DNA of 64,000 nucleotides from positions 516,050-580,049 of the forward strand of contig DIUX01000001.1 in the NCBI GenBank assembly GCA_002423185.1, in the 5' to 3' direction. Made by a program: the position numbers and the translations under genes. A model generated the notes under the pieces. It was not told the DNA's origin and made no database searches. It worked only from the letters and a program-made list of their open reading frames with translations. The DNA comes from Micavibrio sp. UBA6147. Lineage in GTDB: Bacteria > Pseudomonadota > Alphaproteobacteria > Micavibrionales > UBA1664. Shown here one piece after another: positions 1 to 8,975 of the stretch (position 1 is its first letter; each line of letters starts with the position of its first letter).

Positions 1-606
1 TTCCCCAAGGTCAAGAACATCGGTGGCCGTGATGAATTCGCCGCCATCCTTCAAAACGCGGGCGATGCGGTCAAGATTAGCGGGCTGAACGAAGCGGCGC
101 TTATGATGGCGTTTTTTCGGCCACGGGTCGGGATTGAGGAGGTAAAGCCGGTCGATACTTGCGTCCGGCAAGGCATCCAAAAGAATTTCGGCGCTGTCAT
201 GCCAAAGGCCGAGGCGGTCTGCGTAATCGGCCTCATCCATTGTTTCGTGAAGGATTTTCAGGAAGTTCGACACACCATTCATAAACGGTTCGCACCCGAT
301 GAAGCGGTGGTTCGGATAGGCCGCGAGCATTTTCGCAAGGTAATCCCCCGACCCAAACCCGATTTCTAGCCAAACGGGGGCGGCATCATCCATCCGCCCG
401 CTCTTGGGAAACGCGTCATGAATCGTGGCGAGTTTTTGCGGCAGTTTGCCGAGCCGTTCAACCAAAGACAAGGCGGGGAGGGTGTCGTTCAAAGCGGCCT
501 TACGCCCTTTACGAAGCGTGCGCCCGTGCCGCCGTCCAAAGAACATGTAATCAATGCCCTTGCGCTTGGCGTCGGAGGAGGGGCGAATGGTTGGTTTTTG
601 CGTCAT
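1..606 (-). CDS. trmB: tRNA (guanine-N7-)-methyltransferase, C-terminus cut by window edge
   Basis: TrmB makes m7G46 in the tRNA variable loop using S-adenosylmethionine. I read the frame by hand from the ATG at 606 to base 1: 202 open codons with no stop, so the 3' end lies outside the window. The N-terminus is basic (RRHGRTLRKGRK), the SAM-binding motif is LEIGFGSGDYL, and the family signature NPDPWPKKRHHKRRF is present. It is the last gene of the conserved alphaproteobacterial block lnt, HTH, metK, trmB, and lies downstream of metK and its terminator. Its own promoter is not obvious. Identification is secure. Confidence 0.95.
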   Translation of the reverse strand, partial: MTQKPTIRPSSDAKRKGIDYMFFGRRHGRTLRKGRKAALNDTLPALSLVERLGKLPQKLATIHDAFPKSGRMDDAAPVWLEIGFGSGDYLAKMLAAYPNHRFIGCEPFMNGVSNFLKILHETMDEADYADRLGLWHDSAEILLDALPDASIDRLYLLNPDPWPKKRHHKRRFVQPANLDRIARVLKDGGEFITATDVLDLGE

Positions 607-651
607 GTGTTTTTGGTCTTTATGTCGTGCGCGGCGCTTGGGCGTTTCGCG

Positions 652-694
652 TTAAAAAGGAAAACACCCGCCTTTTACAGGAAAAGACGGGCGT
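652..694 (-). terminator. Rho-independent terminator of metK
   Basis: On the minus strand a 13-bp stem (682-694 pairing with 664-676, two G-T wobbles) has a 5-nt loop and is followed by a T-rich run. It sits between the metK stop at 741 and the trmB start at 606. Confidence 0.8.
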
Positions 695-740
695 TGTGCA
701 TCTGAAAAATCGCGAATGGCGAAATAATTACGCTATGCTC

Positions 741-1970
741 CTAAAGCGAGCGTTTCAAGACGTCGGCGAGGTCGGTGCGTTCCCATGAGAAACTTCCGTC
801 CTCTAGCGGCTTACGGCCAAAATGACCATAGGCAGAGGTGATTTTGTATATCGGCTTGTTGAGGCCGAGATGCGTGCGGATGCCGCGCGGGCTGAGATCC
901 ACCAATTTCGACAAGGCTTTGGCAAGCTGGGCTTCTTCAACCACGCCTGTGCCATGCGTGTTGACATAGAACGACAAAGGCTTGGAAACGCCGATAGCGT
1001 AGGAAAGCTGGATCGTGCATTTATCGGCACAGCCGGAGGCCACAACGTTTTTCGCAAGATAACGCGCCGCATAGGCCGCTGAACGGTCAACCTTGGTGCA
1101 ATCCTTGCCCGAAAACGCGCCGCCGCCATGGGGAGCCGCACCGCCATAGGTGTCGACAATGATTTTGCGTCCGGTCAAGCCGCAATCGCCAACGGGGCCG
1201 CCAATAACAAAACGTCCAGTCGGGTTGACATAGAGTTCGTCTTCCGGACACATCCAGCCTTCAGGCAGGCATTGTTCAATGTAAGGGCGGACGAGGTCGC
1301 GCACGTCACGTTGGCTGAGGCCGTCTTTATGCTGGGTCGATACGACAACCGAGGTCGCGCGCACGGGCTTGCCGTCGCGGTATTCAAGGCTGACTTGCGA
1401 TTTGGAGTCGGGGCCGAGCATCCCGAGGACGCCCTCATGACGCTTTTCCGCCAGAACGCGCAAGATGTTATGCGAGTAATGAATAGCGGCGGGCATGAGC
1501 TCCTCCGTTTCGCGGCAGGCATAGCCAAACATAATGCCTTGGTCGCCGGCGCCTTCGTCTTTGCTTCCCGATGCGTCAACACCCATGGCGATGTCGGGGG
1601 ATTGTTGTACGAGGCGCACGTCAATTTTTACGGTTTTCCAGTTAAATCCGTCTTGTTCATAGCCGATTTCGCGGATGGTTTCGCGGGCGGCTTGTTCGAT
1701 CAATTCCGGAGTAACGCTGTCGGGGCCACGTGTTTCGCCGGCAATGACAACATTATCGGTAAAAGCCATGGTTTCGGCGGCAACGCGGGATTGCGGGTCG
1801 GCCTTCATATATAAATCGACAATCGCATCGGAAATGCGGTCACAAACCTTATCAGGGTGACCTTCAGACACGGACTCGCTGGTGAACAGGAAGTCTTTCA
1901 ATTCATGCGGGGCTTTGGACGCGGTCAAGGGTGTATCCTTCGTTTGGGAAATTGGCTGAGCTTGTTGCAT
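741..1970 (-). CDS. metK: S-adenosylmethionine synthase
   Basis: MetK makes SAM from methionine and ATP in the cytoplasm. It is 409 residues, slightly long because of a polar N-terminal leader of about 28 residues before the conserved start FTSESVSEGHPDK. Visible motifs are GHPDKVCDRISDAIVD, GAGDQGIMFGYA (ATP site) and the P-loop-like GGGAFSGKDCTKVDRSAAY. SAM made here serves the neighbouring methyltransferases (TrmB, MiaB). No recognisable SAM riboswitch was seen in the 200 bases upstream. The large open frame on the opposite strand (1128-1814) is a shadow. Confidence 0.98.
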   Translation of the reverse strand: MQQAQPISQTKDTPLTASKAPHELKDFLFTSESVSEGHPDKVCDRISDAIVDLYMKADPQSRVAAETMAFTDNVVIAGETRGPDSVTPELIEQAARETIREIGYEQDGFNWKTVKIDVRLVQQSPDIAMGVDASGSKDEGAGDQGIMFGYACRETEELMPAAIHYSHNILRVLAEKRHEGVLGMLGPDSKSQVSLEYRDGKPVRATSVVVSTQHKDGLSQRDVRDLVRPYIEQCLPEGWMCPEDELYVNPTGRFVIGGPVGDCGLTGRKIIVDTYGGAAPHGGGAFSGKDCTKVDRSAAYAARYLAKNVVASGCADKCTIQLSYAIGVSKPLSFYVNTHGTGVVEEAQLAKALSKLVDLSPRGIRTHLGLNKPIYKITSAYGHFGRKPLEDGSFSWERTDLADVLKRSL

Positions 1971-2169
1971 AGGGTTTATTCTTTCGGCTGTGACAGACTG
2001 TATTTATCTCTAATAAAACGTCAGTTTGTTCATAGGATGCTTGGCTGTCAAGGCTTTTGGGGCAAAATAACCATAAAAGAATGGTATACTTGCGGTGACG
2101 CACAAAAAACGGCGCCGTTCAAGGGCGCCGTATGGTCGTTGCATCCGTATCACACGGTTCAGAGAGCGC

Positions 2170-2643
2170 TTAATCGTCGCTCGCCGAAACCTGACTCATG
2201 GACTGTGCCAGCTTGATAAGGTTCTGACGGATTTTCGGATCCTTGATGTTGTAATAGGCGCGCACCAGATCAATCGTTTCCTTTTTGATCATCGGATCGT
2301 CTTCCAGCGTTTCTTGCGGATTATCGGACACAAACAAAGATTTCGGTGTTTTTTCGCCGATATCGGTCATGCCGCCAAAGAAATAGGCTATGGGAACCTG
2401 AAGCGCCGTGCAAAAATCCGCCAAACGCACAGCCCCGATTTTGTTGGTGCCGCGCTCATACTTTTGAATTTGTTGGAACGTGATGCCAACGGATTGACCA
2501 AGGTCTTTCTGGCTCATTTTCAAGAGTTTTCTGCGCGTACGCAACCGCGCACCAATGACAACGTCACGGTCATCCGGCTTGTCTTTGGTCTTCGGGCGAC
2601 CGCGAGGTCTTGGCGATGAGAAGCCTAATTGCTCTTCTGACAT
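2170..2643 (-). CDS. XRE-family helix-turn-helix regulator
   Basis: A 157-residue cytoplasmic DNA-binding protein. A basic leader (PRPRGRPKTKDK, AT-hook-like) precedes a Cro/CI-type HTH at about residues 30-85, with core KMSQKDLGQSVGITFQQIQKYERG. An acidic, helical C-terminal part follows. The gene sits between lnt and metK, where alphaproteobacteria usually carry an HTH gene of this type. Two palindromic repeats lie about 100-150 bp upstream of its start (2741-2789) and suggest autoregulation; that is an inference. An SD-like GGAG lies about 13 nt before the ATG. The target genes are not known. Confidence 0.85.
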   Translation of the reverse strand: MSEEQLGFSSPRPRGRPKTKDKPDDRDVVIGARLRTRRKLLKMSQKDLGQSVGITFQQIQKYERGTNKIGAVRLADFCTALQVPIAYFFGGMTDIGEKTPKSLFVSDNPQETLEDDPMIKKETIDLVRAYYNIKDPKIRQNLIKLAQSMSQVSASDD

Positions 2644-2740
2644 AGTCTGTAATGCTCCATCCTACGCTGTGGACACTGGGTGTTTAGGTCAAACGCACAG
2701 CAACAAAAAAAGTTCAAACTTGGACTCATAAAAACAAAGT

Positions 2741-2789
2741 CGCATACCCGAGTATGTAATCGATGCCGCATACTCAGGTATGTAATCGA
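2741..2789. promoter_or_regulatory. Tandem palindromic operator candidate upstream of the HTH gene
   Basis: Two copies of a 23-bp unit (2741-2763 and 2767-2789, period 26 bp) are identical except for changes in the centre. Each contains the inverted repeat CATAC-N4-GTATG followed by TAATCGA. The 26-bp period puts the sites about 2.5 helical turns apart. Position upstream of an XRE regulator suggests autoregulatory binding sites. Confidence 0.6.
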
Positions 2790-2831
2790 CCTTGTATATA
2801 GTCCTCGCGGACAAGTATTTGCAAGCACTTT

Positions 2832-4487
2832 TTATTTAACTATTAGCCGCGCAGCCAGAGATAGTGCAAAAATAAGTCCCAAAAATATTAAAACAGGTAT
2901 GACATCATATTTTTGGTAGAAATTAAGCGGAGCATCATAGCCCTCATACCCATAGGTAATTGTGCCAGGGTTTCCGTAGGCGATTTTTTCAATGATTCGC
3001 CCGCGTGGGTCGATGAGTGCGGAAACGCCGGTATTGGCGGCGCGGATAATATGCGCGGATTGTTCGATAGCGCGAAACCGCGCCTGCACAAGATGTTGCT
3101 GAGGCCCCGCGCTGTCGCCGTACCATCCATCATTGGTGACATTCAGGATAAGGCCGGTTTTTGCGGCTTTCTGGAGGTATCGCGGAAAAATAATCTCATA
3201 GCAAATAGAGGGAATAAAAGATGGAATGGCGTCATCAAACTTGATCGGGGCGGGAGCCGCACCCTTTTGAAACCCGCCAACCTGCACCAAGGGAAGCCAG
3301 CCAAGCCGGTCTTCATAGGGCATATATTCACCAAACGGAACAAGGTGGTGCTTGTCGTATTTGGCGATAATATCGGCATTTTCATCAAGGACGATGAGGG
3401 AATTATAGTATTCTTCGCGCTGCTCCCCGCTTTGCTCCCCGTTTTGTTCACTGGCCTGTTCGCTCTTTATTTCTTGGCGGTCAAGATAGCCTGTCGCAAG
3501 GTAGGTCGGCCCCGGAATATCGGTCAAAACGCGGCGAATAGCGTCTTTCGCGCTGTCTTGGTTGAGCATGATATAGCTGATCGACGTTTCCGGCCAGATA
3601 ATCAAGGTCGGGCGCGATGTCGGTGTGGCACCTTGCTCTTGTGCAACCACGGACACAAAATATTCAGGGTCGGGATAGGACAGCTCAAGATGCTTGGTAA
3701 AATTCTCGACAAAATGGTCGGGATCCCATTTTTCGCGCTGTGGAATATTGGGTTGCACGATATGGATAAGGGCGGGCGCCGCGTCTTTGGTGAGGCCTTC
3801 GGAGGGGTGCGGGATGCTGTTGATATGGGCATAGCCCGCCATATAAATCCATAGAAAGCTTATGCCCGTAAAACAGGTGATAAGGATATAGGATTTGGTA
3901 TAGTGGCGCGGCAGGCACAAAATAGTAATGGGGAGTGCCGCCCAAACATAGGTGAGGGCGCTGAGCCCATATAAACCCGCCACAGAAGAAAACTGCGCGA
4001 CATTATCAATGTCGATCCATATGCTTCCCGCCAGATTCCATGGAAACCCCGTGAAAACCACGCCGCGGACGTAATCCATCGCGCCGCTTAAGGCGACAAA
4101 AGCAAGAAAACGCGCAAGATGAGCAGGCGGGGCAAATGCAGCGGCAATCCACGCCGCAACGGCATTAAAAAAGGCGAGAACGATTGGCAAACCAAAAAAC
4201 GAAAACGGCAAAGCCCACCAAAACGCGTTAAAATCCACGAGCAAGGCGTTACTGATCCAATACAGGCCGATGCAGTGAAAGGTAAACCCATGCAGCCACC
4301 CATAGCAAAAGGCCTTGAGCGGCGTTTTGGCGTGAAAGACGAGATAGAGCAAAATGGAGTAGCCAGCAACAAACGAAGGGATAAGCCCCCATGGCTGAAG
4401 CCCCAAAGCGCATAAAAGGCCGGAGATAACCGCCCAAAATACGGGAGAGTAAAAAATAGGCGCGAGCCCCTGTGGAACAATTGTCAT
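2832..4487 (-). CDS. lnt: Apolipoprotein N-acyltransferase
   Basis: Lnt adds the third acyl chain to the N-terminal cysteine of lipoproteins at the periplasmic face of the inner membrane. The 551-residue protein has about six N-terminal membrane segments, a periplasmic carbon-nitrogen hydrolase domain (about 238-500) and a final membrane segment. The expected catalytic triad is visible: Glu300 (IIWPETS), Lys379 (YDKHHLVPFGEY) and Cys429 (PSICYE). An oddity is a short Glu/Gln-rich insert with repeated EQ units (about 341-358). The window encodes client lipoproteins such as YnbE. Confidence 0.95.
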   Translation of the reverse strand: MTIVPQGLAPIFYSPVFWAVISGLLCALGLQPWGLIPSFVAGYSILLYLVFHAKTPLKAFCYGWLHGFTFHCIGLYWISNALLVDFNAFWWALPFSFFGLPIVLAFFNAVAAWIAAAFAPPAHLARFLAFVALSGAMDYVRGVVFTGFPWNLAGSIWIDIDNVAQFSSVAGLYGLSALTYVWAALPITILCLPRHYTKSYILITCFTGISFLWIYMAGYAHINSIPHPSEGLTKDAAPALIHIVQPNIPQREKWDPDHFVENFTKHLELSYPDPEYFVSVVAQEQGATPTSRPTLIIWPETSISYIMLNQDSAKDAIRRVLTDIPGPTYLATGYLDRQEIKSEQASEQNGEQSGEQREEYYNSLIVLDENADIIAKYDKHHLVPFGEYMPYEDRLGWLPLVQVGGFQKGAAPAPIKFDDAIPSFIPSICYEIIFPRYLQKAAKTGLILNVTNDGWYGDSAGPQQHLVQARFRAIEQSAHIIRAANTGVSALIDPRGRIIEKIAYGNPGTITYGYEGYDAPLNFYQKYDVIPVLIFLGLIFALSLAARLIVK

Positions 4488-4654
4488 TAAATTAGCCCCG
4501 TTTGTTGTAGCCCGTATTGCAGCCCGTTTATGCCAGAGTTATAACCAACATGTGGTTTGCTCTTACAGTTCGATCTGTCTGTTTATTTTGATAAAATAAC
4601 GATTGTAGCGGGGCTGACAAGTCTTTTCGTTAGACACCATAAAAGCGCCCTGAA

Positions 4655-4694
4655 GGCGTCTTGCAGACCAATATATTTGGTCTGCCTTGACGCC
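4655..4694 (-). terminator. Long interrupted hairpin between corC and lnt
   Basis: GGCGTC (4655-4660) and GCAGACCA (4663-4670) pair with TGGTCTGC (4678-4685) and GACGCC (4689-4694), leaving a 7-nt AT loop. The T-run after it on the minus strand is weak, so it may be a terminator or processing site after corC, or only an intergenic inverted repeat. Confidence 0.5.
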
Positions 4695-4706
4695 CTGTAA
4701 GGGCAA

Positions 4707-5762
4707 TTAATGGCGCGTTTGGTCGCCCGCCGCGGTGGACAGGGGCGGAATATTGCGGATTTTGAGGCGGTTAATGCGCCGTGGGTCGGCGTCCAGAACC
4801 TCGAACTCTATGCCCGATTCATGGGATAAAACCTCACCCCGCGCCGGCACGCGTCCCGCCAATGCGAAGACCAGCCCGCCAAGCGTGTCAATGTCTTCAC
4901 GCTCATCTTCATCAAAGACTTTGCCATAGCGGTCTTCGAATTCTTCGATATCGACGCGCCCATCGGCGATGATGGAACCATCGCTGTGCTCAAGGATTTG
5001 CGGGTGCTTGTAATTATCGTATTCATCATTGATTTCACCGATAATCGCCTCGATGATGTCGCCAATGGTGACAAGCCCGTCAATTCCGCCATATTCGTCA
5101 ACGACAAGCGCCATGTGCTTTTTGCTTTCCCGCATTTGGACGAGCAAGTCAAGAACCGGCAAGGACGGCGAAACAATCGGCACGCTGCGGATCAAATCGG
5201 CAATGACAATCGGTTGACCCAAGGCGAGCGTCGCCAGAATATCCTTCATATGGATGGTGCCGACAACATCGTCCAGCGTTTCGCGATAAACCGGAAAACG
5301 GCTGTTTTGCTTTTGCGAGAGCATGGCGAGCAAGTCGCTTTGCGGGGTGTCAATCTCAACCGCGACAATATCGGCGCGCGGGATCATGACATCCACCGCG
5401 GTCATATCGCGCAGATGTAAAATATTGGTGATCAAAAGCCGCTCATGGCTGGCGGTCAAGGCATCCACGTCTGAATCCCGCGTTGTGCCGCCATTAACCA
5501 TGGCTTCTTCGATCGCGTGGCGCAGGGTGCTGTCCGATTTATGCCGCCCCAGTTTTTTAAAAAACTGTTCGAATATTCGCGGCTTGGCTTTGCCGGAATG
5601 GATCGCACCGTTGCTTTGCTGGGGGATATTTTGATCGGCCTGCACGCTTTGCGCGGCGGCATCAGCCGATTTTGATGGGGTGGTCTGCTTGTGATCCGCC
5701 TTATTATCCGTTACGGACCTAAGGGGATCGGGGGCCGATGGAGGCTCACTAAAGTCGGGCAT
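4707..5762 (-). CDS. corC: CorC/HlyC-type CBS-domain transporter-associated protein
   Basis: A 351-residue soluble protein. The first ~75 residues are polar and disordered. Two CBS domains follow (about 110-230, with MIPRADIVAVE and the conserved ALVVDEYGGIDGLVT), then a CorC_HlyC C-terminal domain (about 250-340) beginning near DGRVDIEEFEDRYG. Homologues are linked to Mg/Co efflux. Its place between ybeY and lnt matches other alphaproteobacteria, where it is often annotated tlyC or hlyC. No haemolytic function is implied. A 97-bp gap separates it from ybeY. Confidence 0.88.
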   Translation of the reverse strand: MPDFSEPPSAPDPLRSVTDNKADHKQTTPSKSADAAAQSVQADQNIPQQSNGAIHSGKAKPRIFEQFFKKLGRHKSDSTLRHAIEEAMVNGGTTRDSDVDALTASHERLLITNILHLRDMTAVDVMIPRADIVAVEIDTPQSDLLAMLSQKQNSRFPVYRETLDDVVGTIHMKDILATLALGQPIVIADLIRSVPIVSPSLPVLDLLVQMRESKKHMALVVDEYGGIDGLVTIGDIIEAIIGEINDEYDNYKHPQILEHSDGSIIADGRVDIEEFEDRYGKVFDEDEREDIDTLGGLVFALAGRVPARGEVLSHESGIEFEVLDADPRRINRLKIRNIPPLSTAAGDQTRH

Positions 5763-5858
5763 TTTGGTGTTCTAACTGTCCTTCGTGTCTGTCAGGCCAA
5801 AATTATTGCACATCGATTTTTAAAAGTCGAGATATTTAGCCGTTCTTCAGTCATGGCT

Positions 5859-6476
5859 TCAATTTGTGGGTTCAAGATACGGGTCATCATACCCGCAACG
5901 CGCCATGATGGCGGTCTCCAGCGATTCCATGATGTGTGCTTCGTTCTCGTCTTTGTGGTCGTGGCCGAGAAGGTGCAAAATACCGTGAATAATCAAATGC
6001 GCAATGTGGCTTTCTATGGCTTTGTTTTGGTCGGCGGCTTCGCGGGCAATGGTTTCATAGGCAAGGGCGATGTCGCCAAGATAAATGCCGCCATCCGGTG
6101 TTTCCTCACCGTCGGGGAAGGACAAAACATTGGTGGCTTTGTCTTTATAGCGGAATGATTTGTTCAAGTCGCGCACATGTGCGTCATCGGCGAGCATGAC
6201 AGTGCAAGACCAGTGTGGTTGCGCGGGGTATTCAATGTCAACAGTCGCGGATTGATCGGCGTGTTCAAGGCATGTTTGCGGCAAATGGGCGCGGATGAGG
6301 GCTTGGATCGGAACGAGATCAAGGCCGCCCCACAGGGACGGCCTTGCGTCATGGTCTGTGCTGTGTTCAGCCCCGGACTCAGTTTCAGCCTCAGCGTGGT
6401 CTAGGAACTCTATGTCCAGACTGATGCTGCTTTCTGGTCGCGGGCGGTGTTGCTGTGTTTCCGGAATCATGCTCAT
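5859..6476 (-). CDS. ybeY: Endoribonuclease YbeY (16S rRNA maturation)
   Basis: YbeY is a zinc metallo-endoribonuclease for 16S rRNA 3' maturation and ribosome quality control. The catalytic HGILHLLGHDH motif is present near the C-terminus. I chose the ATG at 6476 (205 residues). A longer frame exists but its first 46 residues lie deep inside phoH and do not look like YbeY. Even so the protein is longer than usual, with a charged N-terminal extension of about 40 residues. The start overlaps the 3' end of phoH by 86 bp, suggesting translational coupling. No strong SD is visible. Confidence 0.92.
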   Translation of the reverse strand: MSMIPETQQHRPRPESSISLDIEFLDHAEAETESGAEHSTDHDARPSLWGGLDLVPIQALIRAHLPQTCLEHADQSATVDIEYPAQPHWSCTVMLADDAHVRDLNKSFRYKDKATNVLSFPDGEETPDGGIYLGDIALAYETIAREAADQNKAIESHIAHLIIHGILHLLGHDHKDENEAHIMESLETAIMARCGYDDPYLEPTN

Positions 6477-7536
6477 ATGCGCTTTTTTTTTCCGCAGCAG
6501 GCGCCGCGCTGGCTGCGTTATAAGCTCTAATGATCTTGCCGACAAGGGGGTGACGTTGAACGTCGCTTGCGTCAAATCGGACGAAGCCGATTCCCGGTGT
6601 GCCTTCCAGCACATTCACCGCATCAACAAGGCCGCTCAAATGGCCGCCCGGAAGGTCGATCTGGGACGGGTCGCCGGTGATGATCATCTTGCTGTCCTCG
6701 CCAAGGCGGGTCAGGAACATTTTCATTTGCATTGACGTTGTGTTTTGGGCTTCGTCAAGAATGACCAACGCTTTTGACAACGTGCGTCCGCGCATAAAGG
6801 CGAGCGGGGCAACTTCGATATTGGTGCGTTTTTGTTGGGTCGCACCTTGGCCTTGACCGCCTTGTCCACCTTTTCCGCCCTTGCTGGGGCCGAATTTGCT
6901 GGGTTCATCGGCTTGTTGAGTGACAACGGCCGCTTGGTCGGGGGCGAGGTCACGCAAAGCGTCGAACAAAGGTTGCAAGTAAGGGGCGATTTTTTCTTGC
7001 AAATCACCCGGCAAGAAACCGAGGTTTTCACCGGCTTCAACCGCAGGGCGGGTCAAGATAATGCGTTCGACCGCACCTTTTTCAAGCAAGTAAACGGCAT
7101 AGGCCACCGCCAGATAGGTTTTGCCCGTTCCGGCCTCACCAAGACCGAACACGATGTCGTTCTTTTCCATCTCTTTGAGGTAGATTTCTTGGTTGCGGGT
7201 GCGGGGTCTAATCGCTTTGCCGCCCTTCATTTTGAACACGAGGCTTGGGCTGAACCCGTCTTGGGCGCTGCGCACAAACCGTTGAACGCGACCACGGTCA
7301 AGCTCATCCGCTTTAGTGGTGGCGAGGTGGCTCATCTTCGTCAAAATGTCAAAGGCCGTGTCAACGGCGCCTTGTGCCTCACCGATCACGGTGAAAACGG
7401 GCGAGCGTTCTTGGATAGAAACACCAAGTTCTTGTTCAAGTAAAAGGATGTGTTCTTGCTGTGGGCCGCACATGGCTTGAGCGATGGTGTTGTTTGAAAC
7501 CTCAAGGGTTTTTTCGAAATACTTCTTGTCTGTCAT
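6391..7536 (-). CDS. phoH: PhoH-family ATPase (YbeZ)
   Basis: A cytoplasmic P-loop ATPase genetically and physically linked to YbeY. I took the ATG at 7536 (381 residues); the longer frame starts at a TTG. Walker A is GEAGTGKT (about 133-140) and Walker B is LVILDEAQN. A Gly/Gln/Lys-rich insert of about 30 residues (around GGKGGQGGQGQG) sits between them and is not part of the family core. The C-terminal tail is low in complexity and encoded in the region shared with ybeY. Confidence 0.92.
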   Translation of the reverse strand: MTDKKYFEKTLEVSNNTIAQAMCGPQQEHILLLEQELGVSIQERSPVFTVIGEAQGAVDTAFDILTKMSHLATTKADELDRGRVQRFVRSAQDGFSPSLVFKMKGGKAIRPRTRNQEIYLKEMEKNDIVFGLGEAGTGKTYLAVAYAVYLLEKGAVERIILTRPAVEAGENLGFLPGDLQEKIAPYLQPLFDALRDLAPDQAAVVTQQADEPSKFGPSKGGKGGQGGQGQGATQQKRTNIEVAPLAFMRGRTLSKALVILDEAQNTTSMQMKMFLTRLGEDSKMIITGDPSQIDLPGGHLSGLVDAVNVLEGTPGIGFVRFDASDVQRHPLVGKIIRAYNAASAAPAAEKKSAYEHDSGNTATPPATRKQHQSGHRVPRPR

Positions 7537-7578
7537 TGTGTACCACACTATCAAAAAAAGGTTAGCGGCGCGTTAATT

Positions 7579-8940
7579 TTATGGACGCGCTCGTTTTATA
7601 AGGACGTTGGTCGAAGCACCCTGTCCCGCGGGTGTCCCATATTGATCCAGCGTCCGTTCGGAAGCCTTCTTAACAAGCTTCTGGGCGAGGCTTGTATTGG
7701 TTTTTATCGCTTCTGCCATGCCGGCATTGCGCGTAAATTCGGGGGTGAGGGCGCGGATGTCTTGGTATCCGGCGGGCATTGATTTTTCCAATGCGTCAAC
7801 GTGGCGGGCGCTGCGCGCCGAGCGCACAACATCGTCCTTTTCGTTAAAGAACACGAACGGCGTTTCGGCGTCATCCGCGTAACGGATCGCCCAATCCACA
7901 AGGGCGGGATAGGCGACAATCGTATCTTTTTGTTCGAAACTTCCATCCATGATGAAGGTGCAATTATCGCCGATCCGCATCATGATGTCGGATTGGTCGT
8001 AATCGACGTTTTGCGCCTCGGTAATCAAAACAACACAGTTGTGAAAGCTCATGCTGCGGATCTTATCGAGGGGCTGAAGCTCAATCAATCCTTTTTGCGA
8101 CAATGTGTCAAACGATGCACCACTATCTTTGCCAAGGAGCTGGTCAACGTTGTTCACAACGCCGCTCATCAACCCGCGCAGCTTTTTGGCCTCATTTCCC
8201 GGAACATCGCCCATGCGATGGCGACCGGACGGCACGTACGGGCGAATGATGTAGATTTTCTCAATGCGTTGGTCTTCCAGCATTTGCAAGGCGGCGGCGA
8301 GGGAGGTGTACGTCTTGCCGCTCCCGCTCTTGCCGAGGCTGAACACAAGGTCGGTCGTGCGGTCGGTGATGGCGTTGAACAAGGCGCGTTGCTTGCGCCC
8401 ATCTTTCGGGCCGCGAAATTCAAGGGGTTGAAGTTTAAAGCCCACGCTTTTCGGGTTGCCTTTGGCGTTGTTGGCGCCGTTAGCATTCAGCGGAGCGCCG
8501 GAGGGGCTATTTGTATTGGCTGCGGCGTTTTTTTGCTTGGCGGATAATTGCCCCCCTAATTGTCCACGCTGAGCTTTTATCGCGGTTTGACACATGGTTG
8601 CGATGTAATTCTTAGACGCGACTTCAACAAAATCAGAAAACGTGTTGAGTTCTTTAATTGTTGGGCGATATTGCGCTTTGTTTTCGGCGGCTTCTTTGGC
8701 GGCTTCGTTGATTTCAAGAGCTTTGGGAAGGAGGGTGTCTTTGAAAAATCCGACAAACGCCGCGAGTGTTTCGGCATTGGCGTGGGAAATCGACAAGGTA
8801 TCCGTGCCTTGAATTTCAACGCCGAATAAATTGCTCAGATGCTCATAATTCTTGCGGCTTTGCCCCTTCATCACGCTGGATGTTTGGGCGTCCAGCATAA
8901 TGATTTGTTTTTGCCCGCGATGTTTAGTCTTTGAACCCAT
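7579..8940 (-). CDS. Second, divergent PhoH-like ATPase
   Basis: A 453-residue paralogue directly upstream of phoH. Walker A is intact (LGKSGSGKT, about 202-210). The Walker B region reads VVLITEAQN, with Thr307 where PhoH has Asp before the Glu. The later GDPSQ-type sensor is replaced by DGSFEQ. The N-terminal ~165 residues are polar and unlike the PhoH RNA-binding region, with an Asn/Ala-rich linker (about 138-165). A strong SD (GGGGAGG) precedes the ATG. It may be a divergent ATPase or a regulatory partner of PhoH/YbeY; the function is unknown. Confidence 0.8.
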   Translation of the reverse strand: MGSKTKHRGQKQIIMLDAQTSSVMKGQSRKNYEHLSNLFGVEIQGTDTLSISHANAETLAAFVGFFKDTLLPKALEINEAAKEAAENKAQYRPTIKELNTFSDFVEVASKNYIATMCQTAIKAQRGQLGGQLSAKQKNAAANTNSPSGAPLNANGANNAKGNPKSVGFKLQPLEFRGPKDGRKQRALFNAITDRTTDLVFSLGKSGSGKTYTSLAAALQMLEDQRIEKIYIIRPYVPSGRHRMGDVPGNEAKKLRGLMSGVVNNVDQLLGKDSGASFDTLSQKGLIELQPLDKIRSMSFHNCVVLITEAQNVDYDQSDIMMRIGDNCTFIMDGSFEQKDTIVAYPALVDWAIRYADDAETPFVFFNEKDDVVRSARSARHVDALEKSMPAGYQDIRALTPEFTRNAGMAEAIKTNTSLAQKLVKKASERTLDQYGTPAGQGASTNVLIKRARP

Positions 8941-8975
8941 AATATCCTCCCCAGTAAAATTACGTGTATTCTTAA

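Noticed and set aside
1128..1814. 228-residue open frame on the plus strand
   Set aside because: Antisense shadow of metK.
1971..2169. SAM riboswitch upstream of metK
   Set aside because: Looked for SAM-II or SAM/SAH type elements. No convincing pseudoknot or conserved core was seen.
2913..3854. 313-residue open frame on the plus strand
   Set aside because: Antisense shadow of lnt, whose catalytic triad is intact.
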